The position numbers and the translations under genes were made by a program. Of a stretch of 47,355 bases of DNA, positions 8,739-17,117 are shown piece after piece (the stretch's first letter is position 1; each line of letters opens with the position of its first letter). The notes under the pieces are model-generated. The model had not been told where the DNA came from, made no database searches, and saw only the letters and a list, made by a program, of their open reading frames with translations. Origin of the DNA: Gemmatimonadota bacterium (GTDB lineage: Bacteria; Gemmatimonadota; Gemmatimonadetes; Longimicrobiales; Gaopeijiaceae); contig JAJDTB010000010.1 in assembly GCA_022827345.1 (NCBI GenBank), forward strand, positions 1-47,355, read 5' to 3'.

Positions 8739-9976
8739 GGGGCCATGTCCCACAGCGCGAGGTCGAAGGTCGCGGCCCTGATCCGTCCCTTCCCCGCCGG
8801 GTCGGTCCAGGCGAGCATCAGCCGGTCGGTCCCGAGACGGGCCATGCGCGGGAACCCCGAGGCCCGCGCCGCGTCGGTCGCCGCGAGGGTGACGGTCTCG
8901 CCCATCGTCCCGTCGGGCGCCACCCGGCGACTCGCGATGGCCGTGCCGGCGTCGCCCGCCTCGAGCCAGGTCACCAGCGCCGATCCGTCGTCGAGCATCA
9001 CCACATCCACCCGGCCGATCGGGCGGCCTCCGTCCAGGCGCGCCGGCGGTCCGAAGGTCACGGCCCCGTCCCCGGAAAACGCCACGTTCACCTCGGACCT
9101 GTTGTCAGGGGCGGTGAACCACGCCACCGCGACGTCCGCCCCGCGCGCCGCCATCGCCGGCCCATTCACCGGGCAGCCGCCGAAGACCCAGCCATCGTCG
9201 TGGACGGCGCCGCCGGGCTCCCAGCCGGCCCTCTTCAGACGGCTCACATGGATGTCGCGGATCTCGCCCTCGGCCCGGTCGCGGTACACGACGACCGGCA
9301 CGCCGTCGACCACCACCGCATCGGTCTGGCAGCACTCGCAGGTCATGCCGTCCACGACCGTCTCCGGCCCGGGCGGTGTGCCGCCAGGCGGATCAGCGCC
9401 GCCCGCACCCGATCCCGGAAGCATCCGCGCGCGCAGCGACATGGTTCCCCCGTCCTCCACCATCGCGCGCCCGTCCAGCCAGGCGGCCCACACCCCGTTT
9501 TCGTCGCCGAAGAACGAGACGAAGCCGTGCTCCGTCGGGGTGCCGTCGTCGTGCGGGGTCCACGGCTCGGACCAGGTGGCGCCCCGGTCGTCGGACCAGG
9601 CCAGGCGCACGCCGTAGTCGTACGTCCCCTGCCCGCCCCTCCACAGCCAGTGGGCGTAGAGCCGGTCGCCGAAGGAACGGATCGAGGGGAAGTCGGCCCA
9701 GTTGACGAAGAATGCGTCGCCTTTGGCGATGGTGCCCGGCGGGCTCCACGCTCCGTCGAAGTACGAAGCAGCCACGCGGTGCCCCGCGGGCGTTGGCTCG
9801 GTCCAGCTCATCCACACGCCGCCGCCGGCCGGCTCCAGGTAGGGCTGCCCCGCTCCCGGGGCCGCGGGGGTCGCGATTTCGGCCGAGGCGGCAGGATCCG
9901 CCACGTCCCCGGCACACCCCCACAGGACCGGCGCACTCATCGCCAGCGCAGTGCACGCTCTCGCTACTGTGGTCAT
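8735..9976 (-). CDS. Secreted BNR/sialidase-like beta-propeller lipoprotein
   Basis: The 413-residue protein begins with a signal peptide and a lipobox-like VLWGC. It then shows several Asp-box (BNR) repeats typical of sialidase-like propellers (WSDDRGATWSEPW, FSGDGAVTFGPP), WxDGR-type strands and an unusual cysteine cluster CECCQTD near residue 225. Sialidase-like propellers often bind or hydrolyse glycans, but the catalytic Arg triad and Tyr/Glu pair cannot be assigned confidently, so enzymatic activity is not claimed. The ATG at 9976 follows a GGGAG ribosome site. It is the first gene of the minus-strand cluster continuing into the PLP enzyme, with a 4-base overlap, and faces a divergent surface-protein gene. 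Confidence 0.75.
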   Translation of the reverse strand: MTTVARACTALAMSAPVLWGCAGDVADPAASAEIATPAAPGAGQPYLEPAGGGVWMSWTEPTPAGHRVAASYFDGAWSPPGTIAKGDAFFVNWADFPSIRSFGDRLYAHWLWRGGQGTYDYGVRLAWSDDRGATWSEPWTPHDDGTPTEHGFVSFFGDENGVWAAWLDGRAMVEDGGTMSLRARMLPGSGAGGADPPGGTPPGPETVVDGMTCECCQTDAVVVDGVPVVVYRDRAEGEIRDIHVSRLKRAGWEPGGAVHDDGWVFGGCPVNGPAMAARGADVAVAWFTAPDNRSEVNVAFSGDGAVTFGPPARLDGGRPIGRVDVVMLDDGSALVTWLEAGDAGTAIASRRVAPDGTMGETVTLAATDAARASGFPRMARLGTDRLMLAWTDPAGKGRIRAATFDLALWDMAP

Positions 9977-10193
9977 GTCGCTCCCAAGTGTGTATTGTCG
10001 ATGTAGCCGTTGCAATGCCCGCGTGGCAACGCCCGCGTGCCCGCGCAGGCCCGTAAGGATCCCTGAGCGGAACGTAGTGTATAACCGTGGCAGCGCGAGC
10101 CGCGGGGGCTCGGCTAACGATAAAGACACGCCCGGCGGTCATGTAGGCGGGACGCCACCTGCACCACCGCCATTCACGGGAAAGAGGCTGGTC
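9977..10193. promoter_or_regulatory. Divergent intergenic region
   Basis: This gap separates the minus-strand BNR lipoprotein from the plus-strand metalloprotease/barrel gene, so promoters for both should lie here. A TATAAC hexamer (10080-10085, plus strand) could be a -10 for the rightward gene, but no good -35 lies upstream of it. I see no clear operator or hairpin. Confidence 0.3.
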
Positions 10194-13100
10194 ATGGCAG
10201 CAGCGAAAAGCACCTTCCGGTTCCGGTTCGCCCGCATTCTCGTTTCGTGGGCGGGCGCGGCCGCCTTCCTGCTTTCCCTGCCCATGGCGGGCTCGGCCCA
10301 GTACTTCGGCCGCAACAAGGTGCAGTACGAAGGCGGGTTCGACTTCAAGGTACTGTCCACGCAGAACTGGGACATTCACTACTACCCCCAGGCGGAGAGC
10401 GCGGTGGAAGACATCGCGCGGCTCGCTGAGCGGTGGTACGAGCGGTTCTCGCGCATCTTCCAGCACGACTTCGACATCCCCAAGCCGCTCATCATCTACG
10501 CCGACCATCCGGACTTCCAGCAGACCAACACCCTGTCCGGCGCCATCGGCCAGGGCACCGGCGGCGTGACCGAATCGCTCAAGAACCGGGTGATCATGCC
10601 GCTGAGCACCTCGTACCGGGAGACCGACAGGATCCTCGGCCACGAGCTCGTGCACGCCTTCCAGTACAACATCTCGCAGAGCCGCAGCGGGGGCGGCATC
10701 ATGCGGCTGGCGGCGATGCCGCTCTGGGTCGTGGAGGGAATGGCGGAGTACATGTCCATGGGGCGCAATCACCCCCACACGGCCATGTGGCTCAGAGACC
10801 ATATCCTGCGCGACGACAAGCCGACGCTCAAGGAGATCACCCGCGACCCCAAGTACTTCGCGTATCGCTTCGGCCAGGGTTTCATCTCGTACCTGGGCGG
10901 CACCTACGGCGACGAGGCCGTCCAGGATCTTTTCCGCACGGCGCTGAGGGTCGGCTGGGAACCGGCGATCGGGCAGGTCTTCGCCATGCCCGAGGACAGC
11001 ATCGCGATGGAGTGGTGGGAGGCGGTCGAAGCCGAATACCGGCCTCTCATGGCCGGCAAGACCGACCCGTACGAGACGGGTGACGTGCTGCTGTGCGTGG
11101 AGTGCGGCGGCGGGCGCACCAACGTGGCCCCGTCGCTGAGCCCGGACGGCCGCTACATCGTCTTCCAGTCGGAGAAGGACCTGTTCTCGATGGACCTCTT
11201 CCTGGCCGACGTGGAGACGGGCGAGGTCCTGCGTCCGCTGCAGCGCAACGAGACGCCGTACATCGACGGCATCCGCTACATCGACAGCAGCGGGACCTGG
11301 TCGCCCGACAGCCGGAAGCTCGCCATCGTGATCTTCTCGAGCGGGGACAACCAGCTGGCGATCCTCGACGTTCAGAGCGGACGGATCGAGGACCGCGTCT
11401 CGATCGAGGGTCTCGGAGCCATACAGAACCCTGCCTGGTCGCCCGATGGCCAGCGCATCGCCTTCACCGGGCTGAAGGGCGGGATCAGCGACCTGTACCT
11501 CTACGATTTCCAGACCGAGAGCGTCCAGCAGCTGACAAACGACAAGCACGCCGACGTCCACGCGGCCTGGTCGCCCGACGGCAGGACCCTGGCCTTCGTG
11601 TCCGACCGCGGCCCCGACACCGATTTCAACGAGTTGGTGTTCGGGAACTACGTCCTCGCCTTCCTGGATGTGGAATCACTCGCTGTCCAGCCCATGACGG
11701 TCTTCGCCGGAGCCAAGCACATCAACCCGGTCTACGACGGCACGGGCGAAGGCATCTTCTTCATCTCGGATCCGGACGGTTTTCCGGACGTCTACCACCT
11801 GAATCTGACGGACGGGGAGATGCGCCGCATCACGCGGGCGGTCACCGGAGTGAGCGGAATCACCATGCTCTCGCCCTCGATGTCGTATTCGCCCGCGCAG
11901 GATCTCCTCGCCTTCTCGGTCTTCCACGAGCGCGGCTACATCGTGAACACGGGAAGGCCGGGCGACATGTCGACCCTGGTCGATGTGGTGGCGGACGGTG
12001 GAACGCACCCGGGGCGCCTCCTGCCTCCCGGCCGTCCCGGGATCCGCAGCCGGGTGGCCGGCTACCTCGCCGACCAGCATACGGGCCTGGTGTCGCCGGA
12101 GGTCTACACGAGCGAGCAGGCCGAGGACTACTCGCCGTCACTGCAGCTCGACTACGTGGGACAACCGAATATCGGGGTCGGCGCCGACACCTTCGGGTCC
12201 TACGTCGGAGGCGGCACCTACGCGATCTTCACCGACATGCTGGGCGACCAGTTCCTGGTTACGGCACTGAACGCCAACGGTACCATCAAGGACATTGGCG
12301 GACAGGCTTCCTATCTCAACCAGAAGAACCGCTGGAACTGGGGCGTCGGCATTCAGCACACCCCCTACCTGCAGCGCTTTTTCACCTTTGGCGTGAACGG
12401 TTTCGAGGTGTACAACCAACGGATCTTCATCGACGCGGTCCAGGGACTGATGGCGTATCCGCTCTCGGCCACCCGGCGTCTCGAGGGAGGACTGGGCGTC
12501 AGGCGATTCGGGTTCGACCTGGAGAGAGAGGTGTACTATACCGATCCGTTCCAGCGTGTCGTCGGGTTCGAACGCATTCACGAGGAGTGGCGGGATCCGC
12601 TGCACTTTGCTTCCGTATCCCTTGCGTTCGTCGGAGACAACTCATATAGCGCCTGGACGAGTCCGGTGAGGGGTGGGCGCTTCCGGTTCGGGGGCGAGAT
12701 GTCGTACGGCACCGTGAACTTCAACACGATCACCGCCGACTACCGCCGCTACTTCAACAACGGCGGTCCGCTGACGCTGGGAGTGCGCGGGTTGCACCTC
12801 GGCCGCTATGGCGACATCAGGGGACTGGACGACCAGCAGCTCGGACCGTACTTCATGGGATTCGAGTCCTTCATTCGCGGGTACGACTGGAACTCGTTCG
12901 ACGAGAGCGAGTGCCCCGCCGACACCAGGATCGGCCTCACCGGATCCACCTGCCCGCCCATCGACCGCCTCTACGGGCACCGGATCGGCGTCTTCAACAT
13001 CGAGTTCCGCATGCCGTTCACAGGCATTGAGGAGTTCGGGCTGATCAATTTCCCCTACGTTCCCATCGAGTTGACCGCATTCACGGATGTCGGATTCGCG

Positions 13101-13292
13101 TGGGACGAGGCGCGGCCCGGAGAACTGACGTGGGCGCGCAACACGTCGGCCCGGGTGCCGGTGGCGAGCAGCGGGTTCTCGGCGCGCATGAACCTGCTGG
13201 GGTTCCTGATCCTGGAGGCATACTACGCCTATCCCTGGCAGCGGCCCGTCAAGGGGTGGCACTGGGGCTTCCACCTGGGGCCGGGCTGGTAG
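10194..13292 (+). CDS. Surface protein: gluzincin-like protease domain, TolB-type propeller and outer-membrane barrel in one chain
   Basis: This 1032-residue protein has three parts. After a signal peptide (about 1-35, ending AGSAQ), residues 60-300 form a peptidase MA-like domain with HELVH at 150-154 and a downstream EGMAEY (181-186) as the likely third zinc ligand. Residues about 310-600 contain TolB/WD40-like blades (SLSPDGRYIVFQSE, AWSPDGQRIAF, AWSPDGRTLAF). From about 650 to the end the sequence is rich in alternating aromatic strands like a surface-antigen/BamA-type barrel, ending in GFHLGPGW. The ATG at 10194 follows AGAGG. It is a single gene, convergent with the mla operon. Substrate and function are unknown; the fold calls are from motifs only. 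Confidence 0.82.
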   Translation: MAAAKSTFRFRFARILVSWAGAAAFLLSLPMAGSAQYFGRNKVQYEGGFDFKVLSTQNWDIHYYPQAESAVEDIARLAERWYERFSRIFQHDFDIPKPLIIYADHPDFQQTNTLSGAIGQGTGGVTESLKNRVIMPLSTSYRETDRILGHELVHAFQYNISQSRSGGGIMRLAAMPLWVVEGMAEYMSMGRNHPHTAMWLRDHILRDDKPTLKEITRDPKYFAYRFGQGFISYLGGTYGDEAVQDLFRTALRVGWEPAIGQVFAMPEDSIAMEWWEAVEAEYRPLMAGKTDPYETGDVLLCVECGGGRTNVAPSLSPDGRYIVFQSEKDLFSMDLFLADVETGEVLRPLQRNETPYIDGIRYIDSSGTWSPDSRKLAIVIFSSGDNQLAILDVQSGRIEDRVSIEGLGAIQNPAWSPDGQRIAFTGLKGGISDLYLYDFQTESVQQLTNDKHADVHAAWSPDGRTLAFVSDRGPDTDFNELVFGNYVLAFLDVESLAVQPMTVFAGAKHINPVYDGTGEGIFFISDPDGFPDVYHLNLTDGEMRRITRAVTGVSGITMLSPSMSYSPAQDLLAFSVFHERGYIVNTGRPGDMSTLVDVVADGGTHPGRLLPPGRPGIRSRVAGYLADQHTGLVSPEVYTSEQAEDYSPSLQLDYVGQPNIGVGADTFGSYVGGGTYAIFTDMLGDQFLVTALNANGTIKDIGGQASYLNQKNRWNWGVGIQHTPYLQRFFTFGVNGFEVYNQRIFIDAVQGLMAYPLSATRRLEGGLGVRRFGFDLEREVYYTDPFQRVVGFERIHEEWRDPLHFASVSLAFVGDNSYSAWTSPVRGGRFRFGGEMSYGTVNFNTITADYRRYFNNGGPLTLGVRGLHLGRYGDIRGLDDQQLGPYFMGFESFIRGYDWNSFDESECPADTRIGLTGSTCPPIDRLYGHRIGVFNIEFRMPFTGIEEFGLINFPYVPIELTAFTDVGFAWDEARPGELTWARNTSARVPVASSGFSARMNLLGFLILEAYYAYPWQRPVKGWHWGFHLGPGW

Positions 13293-13299
13293 GGGCCCG

Positions 13300-13339
13300 C
13301 GCGTCCGGGGCCGTCAGGTGATGGAGTTGCCCGGGCGCG
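13300..13339. terminator. Candidate bidirectional hairpin between convergent genes
   Basis: Just past the plus-strand stop and immediately before the mlaD stop, CGCGTCCGGGGC (13300-13311) can pair with GCCCGGGCGCG (13329-13339) with one G-U pair and a bulge. Its position between converging genes suits a shared terminator. There is no T-tract. Confidence 0.35.
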
Positions 13340-14284
13340 TCAGAAGATCTCGATCGTGACGTAGCGTCCGGGGTTTTCCCGGATGTCGTCGAGGAGTTCC
13401 TTGAGGCTCTGCGCGGCCTCGTTCATGCTGGTGTGGAACTCGTCGGTCGCGATGAGCTTGCCCAGCGTGCCCTCGCCGCGCTCGATCCGCCCGAGGATCA
13501 CATTCAGGGAATTGATCGACCCCTCGGCGGCGGTCGAGGTGCGCCGCAGGGTCGCCATCGCGCTGTCGGCCGAGGCCAATGTCCGGCTCCAGTCCTCGGC
13601 GCCGGTGATCCCCTCCACGTTGCCGGCCGAGCGTTGCAGGCTCTCCATGAGGGACTGCAGCTCGACCGCCCGGCCATCGGTGATCTCCTTGAAGTCCTCC
13701 AACAGGTCGCGCATCGACAGCACGGCCTCGCCGGTTCCCGCCAGGGTAGAGTCCGAGAGAAACCTCTGGATCCTGCCCATCACGTCCGACGCGTCGCCCG
13801 CCAGGTCCCCCGCCGCCTGAAACGCGTCGGTGACCGCCTCTCCGGGCATGATATCCCCGGTTTGCACATACTCGTCGCCGTCACCCGGTATGACCGACAC
13901 CACCATCCCGCCCAACACCCCCATCGACGACAGCTCGGCGCGGGCAGGAGCCGGGACCCGGAATTCCCCCTCCACCTCGAGGGTGATGAACACGCCGCCG
14001 CTCGGGGCCAGTTCGAACGAGTACACCCGTCCGATGTTGATGCCGCGCATGCGCACGGGGTCTCCGGCGCGAATCCCGTGGGCGTTCGGGACTTCGGTCA
14101 CCAGCATGTAGCGACCCCTGAAGAGAGCCGGACTGGTCATCAGGAACAGAACCGTAATGAACCCGACGATCCCGAGGATCACGAACATCCCCACGCGGAA
14201 CTCCCGTGCTCCCGCCACGGGGGGAACGGCGCGCATGACCTCGTCGTCGGAGAGTCGCTGTTTGGACGATACCGCGTTGTTCAT
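13340..14284 (-). CDS. mlaD: MCE/MlaD-family substrate-binding lipid transport protein
   Basis: MlaD-type proteins form hexameric rings on the inner-membrane lipid transporter and pass phospholipids through the periplasm. The 314-residue protein has a short cytoplasmic N-terminus, one membrane helix (about 32-50, VGMFVILGIVGFITVLFLM), and an MCE domain at about 55-140 with the typical ANGxR-like segment AHGIRAGDPVRMRGINIGRV. A long helical C-terminus (about 150-310) could form the tube extension seen in longer MCE proteins. Its ATG overlaps the mlaF stop by four bases (ATGA). No MlaC-like carrier or STAS-domain MlaB is present nearby. Confidence 0.9.
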   Translation of the reverse strand: MNNAVSSKQRLSDDEVMRAVPPVAGAREFRVGMFVILGIVGFITVLFLMTSPALFRGRYMLVTEVPNAHGIRAGDPVRMRGINIGRVYSFELAPSGGVFITLEVEGEFRVPAPARAELSSMGVLGGMVVSVIPGDGDEYVQTGDIMPGEAVTDAFQAAGDLAGDASDVMGRIQRFLSDSTLAGTGEAVLSMRDLLEDFKEITDGRAVELQSLMESLQRSAGNVEGITGAEDWSRTLASADSAMATLRRTSTAAEGSINSLNVILGRIERGEGTLGKLIATDEFHTSMNEAAQSLKELLDDIRENPGRYVTIEIF

Positions 14285-15063
14285 GTCATCTCCACCACGT
14301 CAAGTGCGGCCTCGGCGGCCGCCCGATCCACAAAAGCTCGGACCACCGGGTCGGTTTCGGTCTGGAATTCACCCGGAGTCCCACAGAAACGGATGCGGCC
14401 GCCTTCGAGCATTGCCACGCGGTCACACATCCACAAAGCGCCTTCGACATCATGGGTGACCAGCACCGAAGTCACCCTCAACTCCTCTGCAAGCTGCTTG
14501 ATCAGCCGCTCCACGGCCGCCGTGTTGACGGGGTCGAGTCCCGTGGTGGGCTCGTCCCAGAGCAGAATGCCCGGCCGCCCCACGATGGCGCGCGCAATGC
14601 CCACCCGCTTCTTCATCCCTCCGGACAGTTCGGCGGGATAGATCGGCATCACCTCGGGAGGCTCGAGATTGACGAGCTCCAGCGCTCTCCATATCGCCCT
14701 GGCGGCCGCGGTGGTCCCCATGCGGCGGAGACGGTCGACGGGCAGCCCCATCTCGACGTTGCGGTACACGCTCAGCGAATCGAACAGGGCCGCCTGCTGG
14801 AAGACGTAGCCGACCTGCTTCCTGACGGCTTCGAGGGCCCCGTCGCTGCCGAAGTACACGGACGCTCCGTTGACCTCGACGTCGCCGCGGTCGGGCACGA
14901 CCAGGCCGATCGTGGTCTTGAGGAGCACGCTCTTGCCGGTCCCGGAAGGACCGAACAGCGCGAACATCTCGCCTTCGTGAATATCGAGGTTCACCCCGGT
15001 CAGCACCGGCCGCTTGTATGCCTTGTAGGTGTTGCGGTAGCGGATGACGGAACGGACGCTCAT
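14281..15063 (-). CDS. mlaF: MlaF-type ABC transporter ATPase
   Basis: This is the 260-residue ATPase of the phospholipid transporter. Visible motifs are Walker A GPSGTGKS (38-45), Q-loop GYVFQQAALFDSL, signature LSGGM (146-150), Walker B ILLWDEP (166-172) and the switch histidine in LVTHDVEG. The KKR after the signature and the FDSL in the Q-loop are typical of the Mla/Ttg2A branch. It starts seven bases after mlaE and overlaps mlaD at its end, so the three are translated as a unit. Confidence 0.93.
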   Translation of the reverse strand: MSVRSVIRYRNTYKAYKRPVLTGVNLDIHEGEMFALFGPSGTGKSVLLKTTIGLVVPDRGDVEVNGASVYFGSDGALEAVRKQVGYVFQQAALFDSLSVYRNVEMGLPVDRLRRMGTTAAARAIWRALELVNLEPPEVMPIYPAELSGGMKKRVGIARAIVGRPGILLWDEPTTGLDPVNTAAVERLIKQLAEELRVTSVLVTHDVEGALWMCDRVAMLEGGRIRFCGTPGEFQTETDPVVRAFVDRAAAEAALDVVEMT

Positions 15064-15070
15064 TGCACGG

Positions 15071-15862
15071 TCAATTGAGGAAGAGCGGCGGGAACATCGC
15101 GTCGAGGATCAGGACCGTGAGGGTCTGGAACATCACCGAGGCGGTCGTCGTGCTCCCGACGCCCTCGGCCCCCCCGCTCGTGCGGAACCCCATGTGGATG
15201 GCGATGACCGGGATCGCGAACCCGAAGGTGAGTGCCTTCATGCAGGAGTACCACAGGTCCCACGAGTGCCAGAACAGGCGGGCCCCGTAGAGAAAGGTCT
15301 CGTAGCCGAGATCCAGGGTCAGGTCGGCCGCGATCATTCCGGCCAGGATGCCGACGACATCGGCGATCCCCACCAGCAGGGGCATCACCACGATTCCGGC
15401 CAGGATGCGGGGGGCGCCCAGCATCGTCACCGGATCGCGCCCCAGGGAGCGGTACGCGTCGATCTGCTCCGAGACGACCATGGTCCCGAGCTCGGCGGTG
15501 ATCCGCGCGCCGACCCGCCCCACCAGGACGACGGCGGTCAGGACCGGACCGAGCTCGAGCACGACGCTGGTGACGGTCACGCTGCCGAGCACGTACAGGG
15601 GCACGGTGGCGGTGATCTGGTAGCCGCCCTGCTGCGAGGTGACGATGCCGGACAGAATCGCGGTGATCACCACGATGGGGATGCTCTGCACGCCCATCAC
15701 GTAGATCTGGCGCACGAATTCGCTGCCGGACACGCGAAGACGGACCGTCGCCGCCAGGGTATGCCAGGTCAGCAATCCCAGCTGGCCGGCGTGTTCCGCC
15801 CAGAGCTGCCACCACCGGCCGACCGACCGGATCGGACGTCCGACGAAGGGGATGTCCCTCAA
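15071..15862 (-). CDS. mlaE: MlaE-type permease of the phospholipid ABC transporter
   Basis: The 263-residue inner-membrane protein has the MlaE/YrbE architecture: an N-terminal amphipathic region, then about five hydrophobic segments, with the conserved core LGPVLTAVVLVGRVGARITAELGTM (about 115-140; quoted here only for its EL/GR motif positions) and SEQIDAYRSLGRDPV. The start is a TTG whose last two bases overlap the stop of the upstream barrel gene (TTGA), indicating translational coupling. It pairs with MlaF and MlaD downstream. Confidence 0.92.
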   Translation of the reverse strand: MRDIPFVGRPIRSVGRWWQLWAEHAGQLGLLTWHTLAATVRLRVSGSEFVRQIYVMGVQSIPIVVITAILSGIVTSQQGGYQITATVPLYVLGSVTVTSVVLELGPVLTAVVLVGRVGARITAELGTMVVSEQIDAYRSLGRDPVTMLGAPRILAGIVVMPLLVGIADVVGILAGMIAADLTLDLGYETFLYGARLFWHSWDLWYSCMKALTFGFAIPVIAIHMGFRTSGGAEGVGSTTTASVMFQTLTVLILDAMFPPLFLN

Positions 15863-16497
15863 GAACCGAAGGGCTGGCGGGGCGCCCGGCGCGAGCCGGT
15901 CGGACTGAGGAGGACGCCGAACGCGAACGCCTGCTCGTTAAGCGAGGAGCCGAACTGCTGGCGGAATTCGACGAACGGAATGATCACCGGGATCCCGCGC
16001 AGGCGCAGCCCTGCAACCATGTTGTAGGACCACTCGCCGGCCGTGTCCGTGGCCGCGCCCTCTTCCCGGTCCGTCCGGTAGCCGGCGCCGAGTCCGAAGT
16101 AGAGGGGATTCTGCTGCGTAGCGAAGAGAAGCTGGGCCCCGAGTTCCGTCGAGGAGCAGCCCTCGCACCCCGGGAAGAGGCGGTCGTAGAGGCCGGCCAC
16201 CACCAGTCCCTCGCGCAGGAAATTCAGGTCGACCTCGGCGCGCCCACCCGCACCGAAGGTGCCGTCGAACGCCTGTGATTTGTACAGTACGTGGGCTCCC
16301 GCCCGCACCTGGGCCCGGGTCTGCGGCGCGGAGAATGCCGTCGCCGCCAACGCAACGGCAAGGGGCACGGCGCGCGTCCAAGCGGTCGATCTGCCTCCGG
16401 GCACGGTGCCCCCTGTTGATCGGATGGTCGTGAGGCTGCCAGAATACACGGACAACCTTCCCCGCATTAATCTAAACATGTATCGGAATCGGGTCAT
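15859..16497 (-). CDS. Small outer-membrane beta-barrel-like protein preceding mlaEFD
   Basis: This 212-residue protein has a signal peptide (roughly 35-63, ending SAPQTRAQ) and then alternating amphipathic strands (VRAGAHVLYKSQAF, GAGGRAEVDLNFL, GLVVAGLYDRLF, LYFGLGAGYRT, IPFVEFRQQFG) suggesting an eight-stranded barrel. A cysteine pair lies in FPGCEGCS. The ATG at 16497 follows GGAGG at good spacing. It overlaps mlaE by four bases, so it is the first gene of the lipid-transport operon. It could be an outer-membrane partner of the transporter, but this is inferred from position only. Confidence 0.72.
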   Translation of the reverse strand: MTRFRYMFRLMRGRLSVYSGSLTTIRSTGGTVPGGRSTAWTRAVPLAVALAATAFSAPQTRAQVRAGAHVLYKSQAFDGTFGAGGRAEVDLNFLREGLVVAGLYDRLFPGCEGCSSTELGAQLLFATQQNPLYFGLGAGYRTDREEGAATDTAGEWSYNMVAGLRLRGIPVIIPFVEFRQQFGSSLNEQAFAFGVLLSPTGSRRAPRQPFGS

Positions 16498-17080
16498 GGG
16501 AATCCTCCGCGAGGGCTGCGCACCGGGCGGTGCCGGACGCCGCGGCGAGCTGCCGCCGCGCCGCGCGCGCGGACCCGGGGCGATTGCGGCGGCCATCTGC
16601 CTGCTTGCGATCAGCGCGGCCTCGCCGCCCCACCCCTTCCGTCTCTCCGTCGCCGACGCCGCGGTTGACGGCTCGACGCTCGATGTGAGCATCCGCTTCT
16701 TCTGGGACGACCTGCAGTTCGCCGTGATGGAACACACCTCGGACATGGAGTTCCGGCTGGCCGAAGACGAGGAGGTCGATGCCGTCGTGGCGCAGTACGT
16801 CAACGACATGTTCAACCTCCAGGCGGAAGGCGCCGTGCTCCAGGGCACGCTCGTCGAACGCGGGATTCAGGAAGCGCGCAACCCGGACGAAGTCATGTGG
16901 TGGTACCGGTTCGAGTATCCGCTTGTTCCGGCGACCGACCGCATTCACGTAACCAACCGGCTGCTCTTCAACATGTTCGAAGACCAGCGCAACCTCGTGA
17001 ACATGAAGACGCGGCGCGGCAGGGAGAGGACCTACTACTTCACGTGGGACGAGGACAACGTGACCGTCCCGGTGGGATAA
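16496..17080 (+). CDS. DUF6702-like secreted protein
   Basis: The 194-residue protein has an Arg-rich N-terminus, a hydrophobic signal segment (about 30-43) and then HPFRLSVADAAVDGSTLDVSIRFFWDDLQ. The HPF-x-SV start and the strand/Asp-Asp pattern resemble the DUF6702 family, small periplasmic or secreted proteins of unknown role found in Bacteroidetes-type bacteria. The final third (RLLFNMFEDQRNLVNM) also fits. The ATG at 16496 shares a CATG with the divergent barrel gene; an alternative in-frame ATG at 16478 would overlap it more. Confidence 0.68.
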   Translation: MGILREGCAPGGAGRRGELPPRRARGPGAIAAAICLLAISAASPPHPFRLSVADAAVDGSTLDVSIRFFWDDLQFAVMEHTSDMEFRLAEDEEVDAVVAQYVNDMFNLQAEGAVLQGTLVERGIQEARNPDEVMWWYRFEYPLVPATDRIHVTNRLLFNMFEDQRNLVNMKTRRGRERTYYFTWDEDNVTVPVG

Positions 17081-17090
17081 GCTTGATTGA

Positions 17091-17109
17091 CTTAGTTTGC
17101 TTGACTAAG
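17091..17109. terminator. Small AT-rich inverted repeat between convergent genes
   Basis: CTTAGT (17091-17096) and ACTAAG (17104-17109) flank a seven-base loop between the converging ends of the DUF6702-like and YncE-like genes. The whole 37-base spacer is unusually AT-rich for this window, as expected for a bidirectional terminator, but the stem is short. Confidence 0.35.
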
Positions 17110-17117
17110 CTAACTGA

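Noticed and set aside
9393-11561. Minus-strand open frame of 722 codons
   Set aside because: It lies antisense to the protease/barrel gene and the BNR gene, has no family motifs and has the Arg/Val/Asp-rich composition typical of GC-rich antisense frames.
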